Origin: Ianthella basta
Lineage: Eukaryota; Porifera; Demospongiae; Verongiida; Ianthellidae
Direction of reading: 5' to 3'
DNA: 64,000 nt
NCBI GenBank assembly: GCA_964019415.1
Contig: OZ025886.1
Coordinates: 5,008,503 to 5,072,502, forward strand
Part shown: positions 1 through 16,063 of the stretch, in pieces
How the letters are laid out: the number at the start of each line of letters is the position of its first letter
Numbering within the stretch: the stretch's first letter is position 1
The notes under the pieces: generated by a model
Told to the model about the DNA's origin: nothing
Databases searched by the model: none
What the model saw: the letters and a program-made list of their open reading frames with translations, nothing else
Made by a program: the position numbers and the translations under genes

Positions 1-8
1 ATACTTAC

Positions 9-4872
<4,864 letters not shown>

Positions 4873-5258
4873 GAAGTTGCCTCCCAAATAATGCCGCAAA
4901 CTGAAAGAATATGAGCAGTGGCAGCAGGAAACGGTAGACAACGACTGGACGATACTATACCTAATTCGTACAGCCATTGCGAAGACATAAGCGCACTTCA
5001 TAAGTGAGCGCTGATAAAGACTCACGCTAACTCACATAATGTGTCTTTAAACTCGGAACGACTCCACTACAGGCAAATAAATAACTTCCTTGTTGCTTTC
5101 CTCTAGCCTCTCGTCCAACGGAACGAGGAAGATGTTGCTATGGAAGCTCAAAAGGCGGGCAATCCTACTTTTAAACACTTATCATCCCGCCACGTTCCTC
5201 TAACCGCCATTTTCCCTCCATTACCGCATCTGCGTTTCGCCAACCGCGTTACAATAAA
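4873..5258. promoter_or_regulatory. Shared divergent promoter of NIPBL and WDR18
   Basis: The two start codons face away from each other across 386 bp. An acceptor-like tttcag at 4904-4909 on the minus strand lies just upstream of the NIPBL start, so NIPBL probably has a noncoding first exon near 4.95-5.05 kb. The 5,040-5,250 part is richer in CpG than its surroundings. I see no obvious TATA box. Promoter function is inferred from gene layout. Confidence 0.6.
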
Positions 5259-8200
5259 ATGGCCACCGACATCATTTACTCTTGCGCTCCTTCCGAATTG
5301 AGCAATGTCTGCGTGCAGGTACGCAGCCTAAACGAAGGTTCAATGCTAAAGAGCTATAAGGGGTCCTCCACGGATGACCGAGTGGGGTGCATTGCAGTAG
5401 CCGGTAGCCACTTTCTGCTTGGGACGATGCAAACAAAACCGTTCATTGTCGTGTGGGCGCTGCAGAAGGTGAGCCTCTCCATGCATTCGTGCAATCTTTT
5501 GTTCTGCGTATCTTGTTCTTCCACCACGGAGACACCACCACCGTGGCCAACTGATTTAACTCAGGCTCGTGGCCTCTTTCAACTTGTATGCCTTAAATAG
5601 CCAAATGACGAAAAGCTGCATAACCGTCAATGTGCAGGAATGCTTGTGTCTGAATCTGTATCTGGACTACATGAATGTTTTGCACTTATTATCCTCATGT
5701 ATGATTTCTCTACCAAGGAGCACCCATACCTGAGGATTGCTTGCACTGGCAAGGTGGATGCCATAGCGTGCTCCCCTGATGGCATACTGTGTGCTGCTGG
5801 TATCAAGGAGAAGATACACATCTGGGAGGTGGGTGAAGGATCACTGCACCAGTGCTCCCTTGTAGCAACACACACCTTTCAATGCTTTTCCTTCATGTAT
5901 TTTGTGTTTTGGTGATGGTGTTATGTGTTTAGGAGATGTTGTTGATGTTTTACTTGCTCTTACTTCTTTTTACCTTTGCAGGTGTCTACTGGCCAGTTGG
6001 TGGCTACTGCTGCAAGGCACTACCAGAACATATCTGTCTTGTGCTTCACAGATGATGGGGGCCACTTGCTCTCTGGTGCACACGACAACACGGTGATTGT
6101 GTGGAGAGTTGCGAGGTGGGTGGGGAGGGGGGGTGGAGTGTGGGGGGGAGGGATGGAATTCACTTCCTTTGTGGTATATTGCCTTCAAATGGGACAGGCA
6201 CAAATGGGATAGCAGTTGTTTCACTTTGTTGCGCACTAGCCAGAGTTCCACACTTTTCAGACATTTTGGCAGCCACCTCTGCTCACTCACTGATGAAGGT
6301 AGCTGCTAGTCTTGCGTGCCAGACCCCCTGCAGAAGGGTCTGGTATTATTGCATAAGCCAGCTTGTGCCATAAGAATGTAATTGCGGTTAACTCTTGCAC
6401 AATGTGTTGTTCATAGTGTGGCAGTGTGGCAGGAGTGAAGTATGGAGTGCCCGAATTCGCATTGTTTTGCTTGTATTGCTTGTCATTGCTCTGCTCTCAG
6501 AGTGTACCCAAGCGAAGTCGCAGTGTGGCCAACGATTGCTAAAATAATTGTAAGATATGGTTGGTTGTGCTATGACTTCACTTGGGTACACTCTCAAACA
6601 GAGCAAGAACGAGCAGTACAAGCAAAATAATGTGAATTCAGGCACTCCATACTTCACTCGCTGCACTACTGCACTACGGCCAACATTGTGCAAGAGTTAA
6701 CCACAATTTTGTAATAATATGGTGCAAGTCGGCTTATGCAATACCACCATATCCTTCTGCAGGGGGGCTGGCGTGCGAGACTAGGGGATGCCATATTCCC
6801 TGGTAATGTTCGCTCGTGATTTTCTGTCCAATTATACAGTGAAACCTGTCTATGACAATCACCTGTTGGCTGACGTCATATAGCAAATGGCGTTGATTGG
6901 CCAGGACAGGACCTGGTCCTAGACACAAGTTGGTGCATGCAATAGTACCAGACCCTTCCACAGGGGGGGGGGGGGGGGGGGGTATGGCACTTGAGACTAG
7001 GAAGCTGGTAGCTACCAAAACAACTGAAAAGTATGAAATTCTGGCTAGCAAAGTGAAAACATGCATCCCATACCTAGCCATGTAGTCCTTCACTAGGATG
7101 ACAGTTGTACTGCGCTTCTTGTATTTGTGTGCTTTCCTGCAGTTTATTAGCAAATGGCTTCAATGCCAGCAAGCTTGAGGCAGAATTTATTGACCTCAGT
7201 TATCCTGGTCACGCCTCCAGTACCGACCAGCTCACACGACATGTGTGGAACCATCACACACAGCCAATCACAGGGATTCACTGTGGGGTGGGCGGGACCA
7301 TAGCCAGAGTCCTCACCATCTCCATGGACCGAACTTGTAAGGTAAATCCACTCCACTGTGCCTAAAGTACAGGCAATGCATACGCTGCAGCCTCCCTATC
7401 AAAGACACACTGAAGCAAGGTACTTCTCTATGCGGAAAGTGTCTGCTGTCCCAAGCAGGACAGCACAGTTTAGCTAGGACATTTGGACCTGTTCTAAAGA
7501 TGTCCATATTAAACCCTTTCCCAAGGACCGTTACTCCGGATTTATGCAGCCCAAATGAAAGAGGTTTTAAAGAGGCTCTGTGTTGTGTAAAGACTCTAGT
7601 GCTACCAGTGTACCTTTAGGAGTTATCCGTAATATTACTTTTATTTGCTTTCCTTATATTTTGGTGTTTGTGCATACTGGCCCCATTGCAGATGTATTCC
7701 TTGGAGAGTGGCCGAATGCTGTGTTCGCTGCTGTTTGACACACCCCTTACTGCTGTTGCCATGGATACACTTCAAACATGGCTGTTTGTTGGAGCCAGCA
7801 ATGGCTCAATTACACAAATCAACCTGTTTCTTCCTGTGAGTTAATAGTACAGCATGCATAGGTATAACTTGTGTGTGGAAAATGTACTTGTGTCTCTCTT
7901 TATTACATATACCCTACTGCAGGATGTATATAGAGGCAACATTGCGTCAAGTGATCATAGTAGACTTGCATATAAAGGGCACACGTGAGTCATTCAGGCA
8001 GAAAGTTCTCAAAGTAATATCTCATTTTTTGCAAAACTTGATTTGCAAATGATAATTCATTAGAAATGCGAATGGAACTATTTATTTAGAGGTCCAGCCA
8101 TCAAATGACCTTGAATGTATTGCTGGTTCAACCACTACTTGTGACATACTAGTATAGAAGACATAGAGCATAGGCGTAGGAACCATGGGGGCCGTGGGGG

Positions 8201-9546
8201 CCATGGCCCCCCCAGATTTCACAAGGGGGGGACCAGGCCCCCATAGATGTTTAGCCCTGGCTCACCTCTGCAATCTTTGATTAGTAAATGCTAGCAAGTG
8301 CTCAGACCATCTTACCAAAGTATACGGAAAGAGTCCGCAGCATTTTCGTTCGGATCTATATTGAACAAAACCTGTTGTTCAAAATTCTGGTTTAGTGGCT
8401 TGCTTGGAAGCCATTTTACTGGTTGCGCAATTGACATGTGACCTGAATATGAATATAATATCCTACCGCGCTATAATATTAGTTTGTCTCAGCAATCTCT
8501 ATAAGTTTTCTGGAAAAGCCAGCAAAGAGAAGAAAAAGCAATGCAACCAACAGGTGGCATTGCTTTTGGCATCATAGCTGTTAATGAAATGTAAATTACT
8601 AATAGAGGAGTATGCAGATCTGTAACTGAGCTCGTGGGGTTCGCACTCTCATTCCCTACTAAATTTAATTAGCCTCAAAAAATTTTTCGCTCGCTTCGCT
8701 CGCGATTCTACCTCTGATGTACCTGCTATCTTCGGCCCCCCTAGTTTACCAAGTGTTCCTACGCCCCTGTAGAGTATAGTTTTATGTGGATGAAATTATT
8801 TCTCTCTACTGCAATTGCCCACTGCTTTATGATGTATGCTGTTTATGCCTGGTCAGTCTCTTCTTGGGACAATTCTTTGCTAATGAAATTCGACCATGTT
8901 AACAATTGCTGCCTTGTGTTTGTATAGTGGCTCAAACAAGCATGGTATGCATTCATTTATTTAACTTTACAACTCTTCCTGTTCACCTTGTTCCCTTCCC
9001 CAACCAGCAAGAGCATCACCCGCTTGCAGGTGTCCAGTTGTGGGCGTGTCTTGGTCTCCGCCTCCCTAGATGGCACCGTTGTGCTGTGGGACATTCGCAG
9101 CAAACAGACGATGAAGATGCACATTCTAAAGGGTAAGCAAGTGCCCTGTACTGGTGTGCAGTGTGGGCAGATCAACTTGTTTTTATGTATGTAAATTATT
9201 CCTTTGTGAAGCCTGCATACAACAACCACCTTTGAGCCAGTTGTAATGATGAGTACACTGTGGTGGATGACATGGGGGCTAGGGAGGCTGGCTGTTTAGA
9301 GAGCCCACTGCCTCATACAGTGACCTGATCTAGGCAGGAGTCACTGTACTCTTCTGCCCCCCCCCCCCCTCCCCTCCCCCTTCTGTTCTTGCTAGTACCC
9401 GTGACTGATCTTGTGTTGGGACAGATGCCTGCTGCAATCCACAAGGGAAGACCTGTAAGGGAAGAACTCTTGCCTCCTTTTAAGCCCTTCCTGAAGCAGG
9501 CCACAGCAGGTTTGTACAATGAATAGGCCTTTATGTGAGTGGTTGT

Positions 9547-9583
<37 letters not shown>

Positions 9584-10505
9584 AACTTGGATAAATCCCA
9601 TGTGTGTGTACATGTGTGAGTGTGCCCTTCTTATCCTTATACTCTCACTTAGGAGGATCTGTGCCACTGGAGCAGACAAAGATGTCTTTATGGTGTGGTG
9701 ACACAGACACAAGGAAGGAGGAGGAGGAGTCCATTGATGAAAGCAGACAGTTGTCTGGAAAGGATCTATTACAGGTCGGTGCACTGCTTGCTGCATTATC
9801 AGCAGCTCCGCTCTAGGAAGGCACATCTCTATATATAGTGCATGCGTATGGTAGTACAGTGGAACCTATCTAAGACAGCCACCTATGGGCCAGTTCTCAC
9901 TGGCCTTCATTGAGAGGTGGCTGCTCTACAGAGGTAGATTGCAATGTTTTAGTGCAATTTGGAGCCAGGGAGACTGACTGCTTTAGAAAGGTGGCTGCCT
10001 AACACAGTGACCATCTTAGACAGGTTCCACTGTAGAATAGGTAGGAGGGCAATACATGCTCACTTCACACTCACTGCTCAACTGTTCTTCATATGACGGC
10101 ATGACTTCAATCCCTTAACACAATTTGTAACTAGCTATTTGTAATATGAAGATTTGTAATGTCTTGATGTGCACATTTACAATGTAACTGTCAGCAATAC
10201 ATTATGCCATGTATGTGTTATGCACATGAACACATATTATTCTTATTGCACTTTACCTTAAATAGAATGTTGCTCATTATGTGTAGGGTATTAAAAGGAA
10301 TTTACTTCAACTGCGGACAAAGAAGAAATCAGAGTCTCATACAGTCAATGGCTCAGACCCTGCCACAGCTGAACAGGAGGAGGATGTGGTAGCTCTCCGG
10401 GAAGAGCTGGCCAAGATGCGACAAGTCCACAGGAAAGTTCTCCAGTTTGCAGAGGAGACACTGTTGACAGGAAAGCCTCCAAACAAAATATCCAAATTGG
10501 TTTAG
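5259..10505 (+). CDS. WDR18: WDR18 (IPI3 family) WD40-repeat protein, complete, 10 exons
   Basis: WDR18 is a WD40 protein of the PELP1-TEX10-WDR18 (yeast Rix1-Ipi1-Ipi3) complex, which works in late 60S ribosome maturation in the nucleolus. Exons: 5259-5468, 5718-5828, 5982-6115, 7143-7341, 7692-7835, 7923-7984, 9008-9132, 9396-9509, 9653-9774, 10287-10505. They sum to 1,440 bp, so 479 residues plus TAG, with all phases consistent; human WDR18 is 432. Blade-ending motifs are FIVVWALQ, KIHIWEV, NTVIVWRV and GTVVLWDIRSKQ. RHVWNHHTQPITGIHCGVGG is close to human RHVWSHHALPITDLHCGFGG. Exons 8-9 form an acidic linker. Exon 10 ends in a coiled coil (VALREELAKMRQVHRKV), as in the family. Exon 8 is read from the acceptor at 9395, which gives the right phase. 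Introns 3 and 6 contain inverted-repeat elements. Confidence 0.95.
6309..6787. mobile_element. Long foldback (hairpin) element in WDR18 intron 3
   Basis: The two halves are imperfect reverse complements. The left starts CTAGTCTTGCGTGCCAGACC and the right ends with the inverted form ggcgtgcgagactagg. Both arms hold GGTTAACTCTTGCACAATG and AGTGTACCCAAG in inverted order. Arms are about 190-210 bp and no protein is encoded. The TIR resembles those at 31.15 kb and 46.9 kb, so this looks like a nonautonomous member of a local DNA-transposon family. A related short palindrome with a G run follows at about 6940-7000. Confidence 0.75.
8169..8769. mobile_element. Nonautonomous TIR element in WDR18 intron 6
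   Basis: The ends are inverted repeats: GGCGTAGGAAC near 8174 and GTTCCTACGCCCC near 8752. G/C-rich stretches sit just inside both ends. Inside there is no convincing coding sequence. The ends recall the widespread invertebrate elements that begin CAGGGGCGTAG; family assignment is by resemblance only. Confidence 0.6.
9549..9580. repeat. (GT)n microsatellite in WDR18 intron 8
   Basis: GT run of about 32 bp. The matching place in the duplicated copy (15,234-15,310) has expanded to about 77 bp. Confidence 0.95.
9857..10032. mobile_element. pogo/Tigger-like MITE copy 1 (TA-flanked) in WDR18 intron 9
   Basis: Begins CAGTGGAACCTATCTAAGAC and ends with the inverted form GACAGGTTCCACTG, with TA on both sides. 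About 176 bp, no coding capacity. TA duplications and CAGTGRAACC ends are typical of Tc1/mariner-pogo derivatives. Further copies lie at 10.76, 15.59, 22.09, 34.72 and 59.74 kb, with a truncated one at 18.75 kb. Confidence 0.8.
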
Positions 10506-10757
10506 AAATTGAAAATCAAATGAATTGTTGGATGTTCCACAGTGCATGCAGTTCTGTGAAGTATTGTAGTTTTTATACACAATGCAGCACATGCTCTGAA
10601 TTGCTAGTATATATCTCTTTCGTATGTACTCGAGATAGGTTGAAGTCGCTGATGTGTGCTCTACTGGGATGGCTACATAACTATCACCATAACAGCTTCA
10701 TTCTCCCATAGTTGGTGTACATTTGAAAGCTATAGAAGTGGTTCCATTTGTTGTATA

Positions 10758-10935
10758 CAGTGAAACCTGTCTAAGACAGCCACCTGTGGGGCAGTTCTAA
10801 CTGACCTTTATGAGGTGGCTGCTCTACAGAGGTACATTGCAATGGTTTCATGCTGTTTAGGGCCAGGGAGGCTGGCTGTTTTAAGAGAGGTGGCTGTTTA
10901 ACACACTGCCTGGCCATCTTAGACAGGTTCCACTG
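10758..10935. mobile_element. pogo-like MITE copy 2
   Basis: Same TIR (CAGTGAAACCTGTCTAAGAC and its inverted form) with TA on both sides, about 178 bp. Confidence 0.8.
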
Positions 10936-10962
10936 TATAAGAATGCAACACTGTATGAGGAT

Positions 10963-10993
<31 letters not shown>

Positions 10994-11127
10994 ATGTGTG
11001 TGTGTGTGTGTTTAGGTAATGCATTTGTTTGTGCAGTATAAAGCCAATAATTGCAATTACTGCGAAAATTTTGATTGTATGTATGTACATATTAATCTTA
11101 TAATAAATGTAACGCACATTTTCGTTG

Positions 11128-11574
11128 TTCGGGATATACTCCTTCAATTTTGGACAGAACATCATGAAGGTGGTAGGATTACGAAGAAGGTAGTGTGAGT
11201 AACCTCACTGAGCCGAAATTTGGTTTAATGCCGTTCCGTCTGAGTTCTTGCCACTTTTACGGTCACCGTCATATCTAAGAGATAGGGAAAAGATCGTGTT
11301 TCGTTGTTCACAAACTCCTCCTTCAATTTTCCACCAATCTTCACTAAACTTGGAAGAGTATATCATGGCAATACGGGGGGTGATCTAAGGTGGTTGGCAC
11401 CTTCGCTGCTGAACTCCTTTAGACGAAATAGATTAACATAAATAAATTCTGTACACACGGAGTTTTACGGAGTGAGTCTACTGATGCTCCCAATCAAATG
11501 GACAGTTTTGATTGGTTCAATGCTCAAATTACCAACTGTAGACTGGGACCCCCCAAAGGGCGGGCATTCAGCTA
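11128..11574 (-). mobile_element. Dispersed noncoding element, long copy
   Basis: This segment recurs in reverse orientation at 19108-19410. Shared blocks include the two inverted phrases around CTCCTTCAATTTTGGACAGAAC and GAATGCCCGCC. The copy here carries about 140 bp not present in the other. No ORF. Class unknown. Confidence 0.55.
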
Positions 11575-11692
11575 GTATTGTTAATCAATCATGCATTACG
11601 GTAATCAATTGATGATTATATGATATATATTAAAGTAGTGTCCATTGGCCAGAATCATCCAATATAATATTATAAGCAGTATACACCATCGA

Positions 11693-14331
11693 TCAGGTGG
11701 CAAATGCAATGATTACTGCAGCAATTGTGATAATTGGCATGGCCACAAACATGATGGCCCAGAATATGACATTGACAATATTGATGATAAGGCTGACATT
11801 GCCAAACGTTGTCCTCTTGTTGTTGTCATTACTGGCAACTCCCTATAAAGTTAAATGAAGACAAAGCATACACATCATGACACCATGTCATGCACTGCTG
11901 CCATCTCACTAGTATACTGTACGTAGTGTGAACAGAGAATATAGTAGGGAAGCTAAAGATATGGAAATTGCTTGACAGCCGCATGCCTGGCTGCAGCTGA
12001 CCAGTAGATCTGGAGGCAGTACATTATGGGCAGTACGATACAAGGCATATAAGACTACATACATACGTACATAAAACACAATATTACTAGCATAATAAAC
12101 ATTTCTTTTAAACTTAAAAGGGATTTAATTAGGAATGGCCAGCATAAAAAGCTTTGAAACACGATACAGTTAGCTAGCACTGTGATGTACCTCCTTTCTG
12201 TGGAGGTGGCTTGACATTCCTAATTTCCTTTTACAGTGTACACAGACCCGAAATGTGCATGATTAACTAGCTAGTTCCAAGTACAAGTAAATTAGGAATG
12301 TCGAGTCACCTCCACAGAAATGAGGTACATCATAGCTAGTGCTAGCTGAGTATCTTTTTTCTATGCTTTTTATGCTGGCAATTCCTAAATCCCATAAGCG
12401 TGACATCTGATATATACGTACATTACAACAGTAAGAATAGTAAGAGTATGACATATGCATGCAGATGTGAATGACTGATGTATTACATACGTAATCCCAT
12501 TCCGGTCACGTGGGCAATAGTTGGAGGTTTGCCACTCAATGCATGGTATGTGTGTTATTCAATACATGAATTATGGTGTATTGTAAGCAGTTGCCCCAAA
12601 AGTTCTCCCTGTGTTAGAGTGCAGTGCATGCAGTCAACTTACAACACTAGCGACTACAAGAGCAGGAATGAGGCACGTCAGGGCCAGGATGTTGCCAATC
12701 AGCAAGCACACAAATATCATCAGGATGCTAAGCACCAGGCCCACAATGGGCTTTTTACTCTGTGCCTCGGGCTGCACCACCGGAAGAGCAACAGGCTGCT
12801 GGGTCACCACCACAATATTGGCATCCTGGGCATTGTACTGGGACATAGGAGACAAAGGAGAAGGTATAAGCCATGCAGCAGAATTAAGAGTTTGACTGCA
12901 GACAACCAGGCCATGCCAATGATATATCATGTACTATAGCCTATAATTATAGTTGACTCTCTCTGTTATCTGTTAACTCAATTGTACAGCTACGCAGCTA
13001 AGTGTAATGCACTCACTGTTAAAATATGGTGTGACCATCACACCACTCATTGCTCACACCAATGGTGTGATCAGTCACACCGTTACTTTAGTGTGACGTT
13101 CGCACTGACACCAGTATCTACACTGTTGCTCACATTATTTCTGATAGATTAAGAGACTGCAAAGTAATTCATTATCATTATGCAAAGATAAAGATTACTT
13201 CAAGTCTGATAATTATAATTACTTCAAATCCATTCCTATAATTATAATTACTTCAAATCCTATAGCTACAATTATACAAGCTATCTAAAAATATAACATA
13301 ATATATATGTAGCTACCATGCATACATGGACACAGCTTATATAGCCTGATGGTATTTTGTGTACAATGGGAGGACCTCCTCATAAGTATGCTATTTGTGC
13401 AGTTAAATAATGTACTACCCACAAGCAGTCCCATCAGGTGCAGGGTATACATGTACTATGAGTAGGCAAATCCTCAAAATACTGCACCCTATCTGTATAG
13501 TGAAATGTATCAGGAAGTGCTCAGAGTTTTACAAACTGTTCACATAATGCATGTGTGTTGTGCACTGCATGGTTAGAGTGAAAATCACACTGCAAATGAG
13601 TGCATGTGCTCACAGTGGCAACCAATTCACACCATGCAATTTAGATGTGATCATCGCTCCCTATTTTTAACAGTGCTGTATATATATAATATTGCTGTCA
13701 TAATTCCACAGAACATTCTTGCAACAGATAATGCATGCTTGTGTGAGTGTATGTTTGTGTGAATGTGTGTATATAACAACCTGGGGCTGTTGTACATATT
13801 CTGTAGCAGGGTATGTGGGAGCAGGGTAGCCTTGAGCTGCATGTATGGAGGAGAAATGGAACAGAGTTGAGAAGCCACACCAAAGGGCTCCAACTACCTT
13901 CACGCATGATCAACAGATGGCACGCTGACTCCATAATAGTGTTATCAGATTGGTTTGGCTATGAATCATGCGGCAGGGTGGTAACCTCACATAGCACTTC
14001 TATATATGCACAAGGAATTCCATTCCTTTGTGACTCCTAAGCAAGCTAAAGGCTTCCCAAAGAAGAAGGAATGCTGAATTAACAATTGTAAATCTCAGTT
14101 ACCTTGGTATCCAGATGGCTGCTGTAGAAGAGGTGCACTGTACCCATGGGTAGCTTGTTGAGTCTGACCTACTGGCTGATAGGGGGGAGGGGCAGCAGCC
14201 ATGGTTGTATGGTCCACTGTGTACGAGTCCTGTGGTGGGTGGTAGGGAACAGCTTCTTCCACTGGCATGGGAGGGGCAGTGGCCATGACAGGCTGTGATG
14301 CCAGTGGCTGTGGCGGTCCTCCTTTCTCCAT
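11693..14331 (-). CDS. Proline-rich two-TM protein, CD225/dispanin (IFITM)-like, tandem copy 1
   Basis: Four exons: 14103-14331 (start), 13781-13836, 12643-12837, 11693-11842 (stop), phases 1/0/0, 209 residues. Residues 1-95 are Pro/Gln/Tyr-rich and include PPPYQ, a PPxY site of the kind bound by WW domains of Nedd4 ligases and also seen near the N-terminus of IFITM3. Exon 3 holds a long hydrophobic stretch (about residues 123-158) ending CLIPALVVASV. Exon 4 has a short polar loop (ASNDNNKRTTFG) and a second hydrophobic segment. This layout, with the loop-to-TM2 resemblance to the IFITM ASNKAKKFG region, suggests a CD225-like membrane protein, but the classic CD225 cysteines are not clearly conserved. 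All three copies are intact with the same structure. Confidence 0.75.
12117..12402. mobile_element. Foldback MITE in intron 3 of CD225-like copy 1
   Basis: Two arms (about 12117-12230 and 12288-12402) are reverse complements: GATGTACCTC-x-TTTCTGTGGAGGTG occurs in both orientations, and the ends are AAGGGATTTA and its complement. The element is missing from copies 2 and 3, so it inserted after duplication or was lost. Related end sequences occur at about 51.94 and 52.97 kb. Confidence 0.7.
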
Positions 14332-15100
14332 TGTTCTCTCTGTACAATTTCCTCCTTATTAAACTCTCTACACAGCTGCAAGGACACAACAGTAAATTCC
14401 TATCACCCTCACTACAGACAACTAGCATTGGTATAGATTAGGCATTCCACTTGACGCTAACTAAATATAACATCCAGCCACTATTTTACTTCGTTGCCCA
14501 GATTAGGAAGAGATGCCGAGAAAGCTAGCGCCCTTCTGCCATCACAGTCTACACAGGTACTAGTTCACAAGGACGTTGATTTTCTGAAATTACCGAACGC
14601 TAGCTGAGTTAATCTTATAAAAATCCACAGGGCTCTAGAACCAAGCCAGTCACTAGCAACTGGCTGCGGCCGTTTGGCTGGTAGCTACTTTAGTTACATC
14701 GTATACGCCAAGTGCACATGCACGTCGCTCTACTCTATGGAGGGCGTCATAGCTGTCGGACTGCTATACACATTAACTCACTGTGTGGAACAGGCCACTC
14801 TGACTCTCACCATCAACTCAATCTCGAAATCTCTGGTCCTGGTCCTGGGCAAGCATGACGTCAAGCGTAGTTGGAACCCCGTATGGGAAATTCCAATCTG
14901 TACCCCCGTCACGTGCATAATATAACTGGGCATACGCTAAGCGCATAAGAATTGCCTCACAGCATGAATAGTACGTGGCCAGTAGACAAGTGTAATGTGA
15001 TGTTACTAATGATTGAAACACACTAAAATCCTAAAAAAATTCAAGCAGGCTACATAGTCTATAGAGCAATTATTATCTGGTGCACTAGGATGCGCCTACA
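14332..15100. promoter_or_regulatory. Upstream region of CD225-like copy 1, with CRE-type site
   Basis: About 600 bp here is conserved upstream of all three copies. It contains a perfect TGACGTCA (14856-14863), the CREB/ATF palindrome, kept in copy 2 (18534-18541) and changed to TAACGTCA in copy 3 (21881-21888). Regulatory function is inferred from conservation and motif. Confidence 0.45.
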
Positions 15101-15116
15101 TGCAAACATGAATCAT

Positions 15117-15231
15117 CAAGTGATCGTTGTAGACTTGCATATACAGGGCACATGTGAGTGATTCAGGCAGGACTTCTCTGAATAATATCTCCCTTTTTAC
15201 AAAATTTGATGTATGTCTTGGTCTCCGCCTC

Positions 15232-15312
<81 letters not shown>

Positions 15313-15566
15313 AACTTGGATAGAATTCATGTGTGTGTACATGTGTGAGTGTGCCCTTCTTATGCTAATACTCTCACTTAGGAGGATCTGTGCCACCGGA
15401 GCAGACAAAGATGTCTTTATGGTGTGGTGACACAGACACAAGGAAAGAGGAGGAGGAGTCCATTGATGAAAGCAGAAAGTTGCCCGGAAAGGAACTATTA
15501 CAGGTCGGTGCACTGTTTGCTGTATTGTCAGCTGCTCTGCTCTAGGAAGGTACATCCCTGTAGTGC
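15117..15566 (+). pseudogene. WDR18 exon fragments carried by segmental duplication (fragment 1)
   Basis: Contains, in order: part of WDR18 exon 6 and its donor (about 15117-15205), a short piece of exon 7 (about 15210-15232), an expanded GT repeat, and exon 9 with flanking intron (exon about 15383-15504). Intervening parts and exon 10 are missing, so it cannot code for WDR18. The similarity to 9.58-10.23 kb continues through a MITE to about 15.96 kb. Confidence 0.85.
15234..15310. repeat. (GT)n microsatellite
   Basis: GT run of about 77 bp inside the WDR18-derived fragment. Confidence 0.97.
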
Positions 15567-15585
15567 ATGTGTATAGTATACTGTA

Positions 15586-15761
15586 CAGTGAAACCTGTCT
15601 AAGACAGCCACCTATGGGCCAGTTCTCACTGGCCTTCATAGAGAGGTGGCTGCTCTACAGAGGTAGATTGCAATGTTTTAGTGCAATTTGGAGCCAGGGA
15701 GGCTGGCTGCTTTAGAAAGGTGGCTGCCTAACACAGTGACCATCTTGGACAGGTTCCACTG
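15586..15761. mobile_element. pogo-like MITE copy 3
   Basis: TA-flanked, same TIRs, and placed exactly as the copy at 9857 relative to WDR18 exon 9. It was therefore duplicated with it and did not insert independently. Confidence 0.85.
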
Positions 15762-16063
15762 TAGAATAGGTAGGAGGGCAATACATGCTCGCTTCACACT
15801 CACTGCTCAAGTGTTCTTCATGTGACAGCATGACTTCAATCCCTTAACACAATTGGTAACTAGCTATTTGTAATATGAAGGTTTGTAATGTCTTGATGTG
15901 CACATTTACAATGTAACTGTCAGCAATACATTATACTGTATGTATGTGTTATGCACATGAATCAATCATGCATTACAGTAATCAATTGATGATTGTATGA
16001 TACATGCATTAAAGTAGTGTCTGTTGGCCAGAATCATTAAGTATAAGCAGCATACACCATCGA

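Larger units (their letters stand above)
10506..11692. other. Gap between WDR18 and the first CD225-like gene: repeats only
   Basis: No gene is seen. It holds the WDR18 3' flank, a pogo-like MITE (10758-10935), a GT/GC-type repeat (about 10963-11012), an AATAAA-type hexamer near 11,100 and an element at 11128-11574 that recurs inverted at 19.1 kb. Confidence 0.7.

Noticed and set aside
5627-5875. Minus-strand ORF over WDR18 exon 2
   Set aside because: Shadow of the WDR18 coding exon.
12478-12939. Plus-strand ORF of 153 codons (and matching ones at 16.6 and 20.2 kb)
   Set aside because: Antisense shadows of the membrane-spanning exon 3 of the CD225-like genes.
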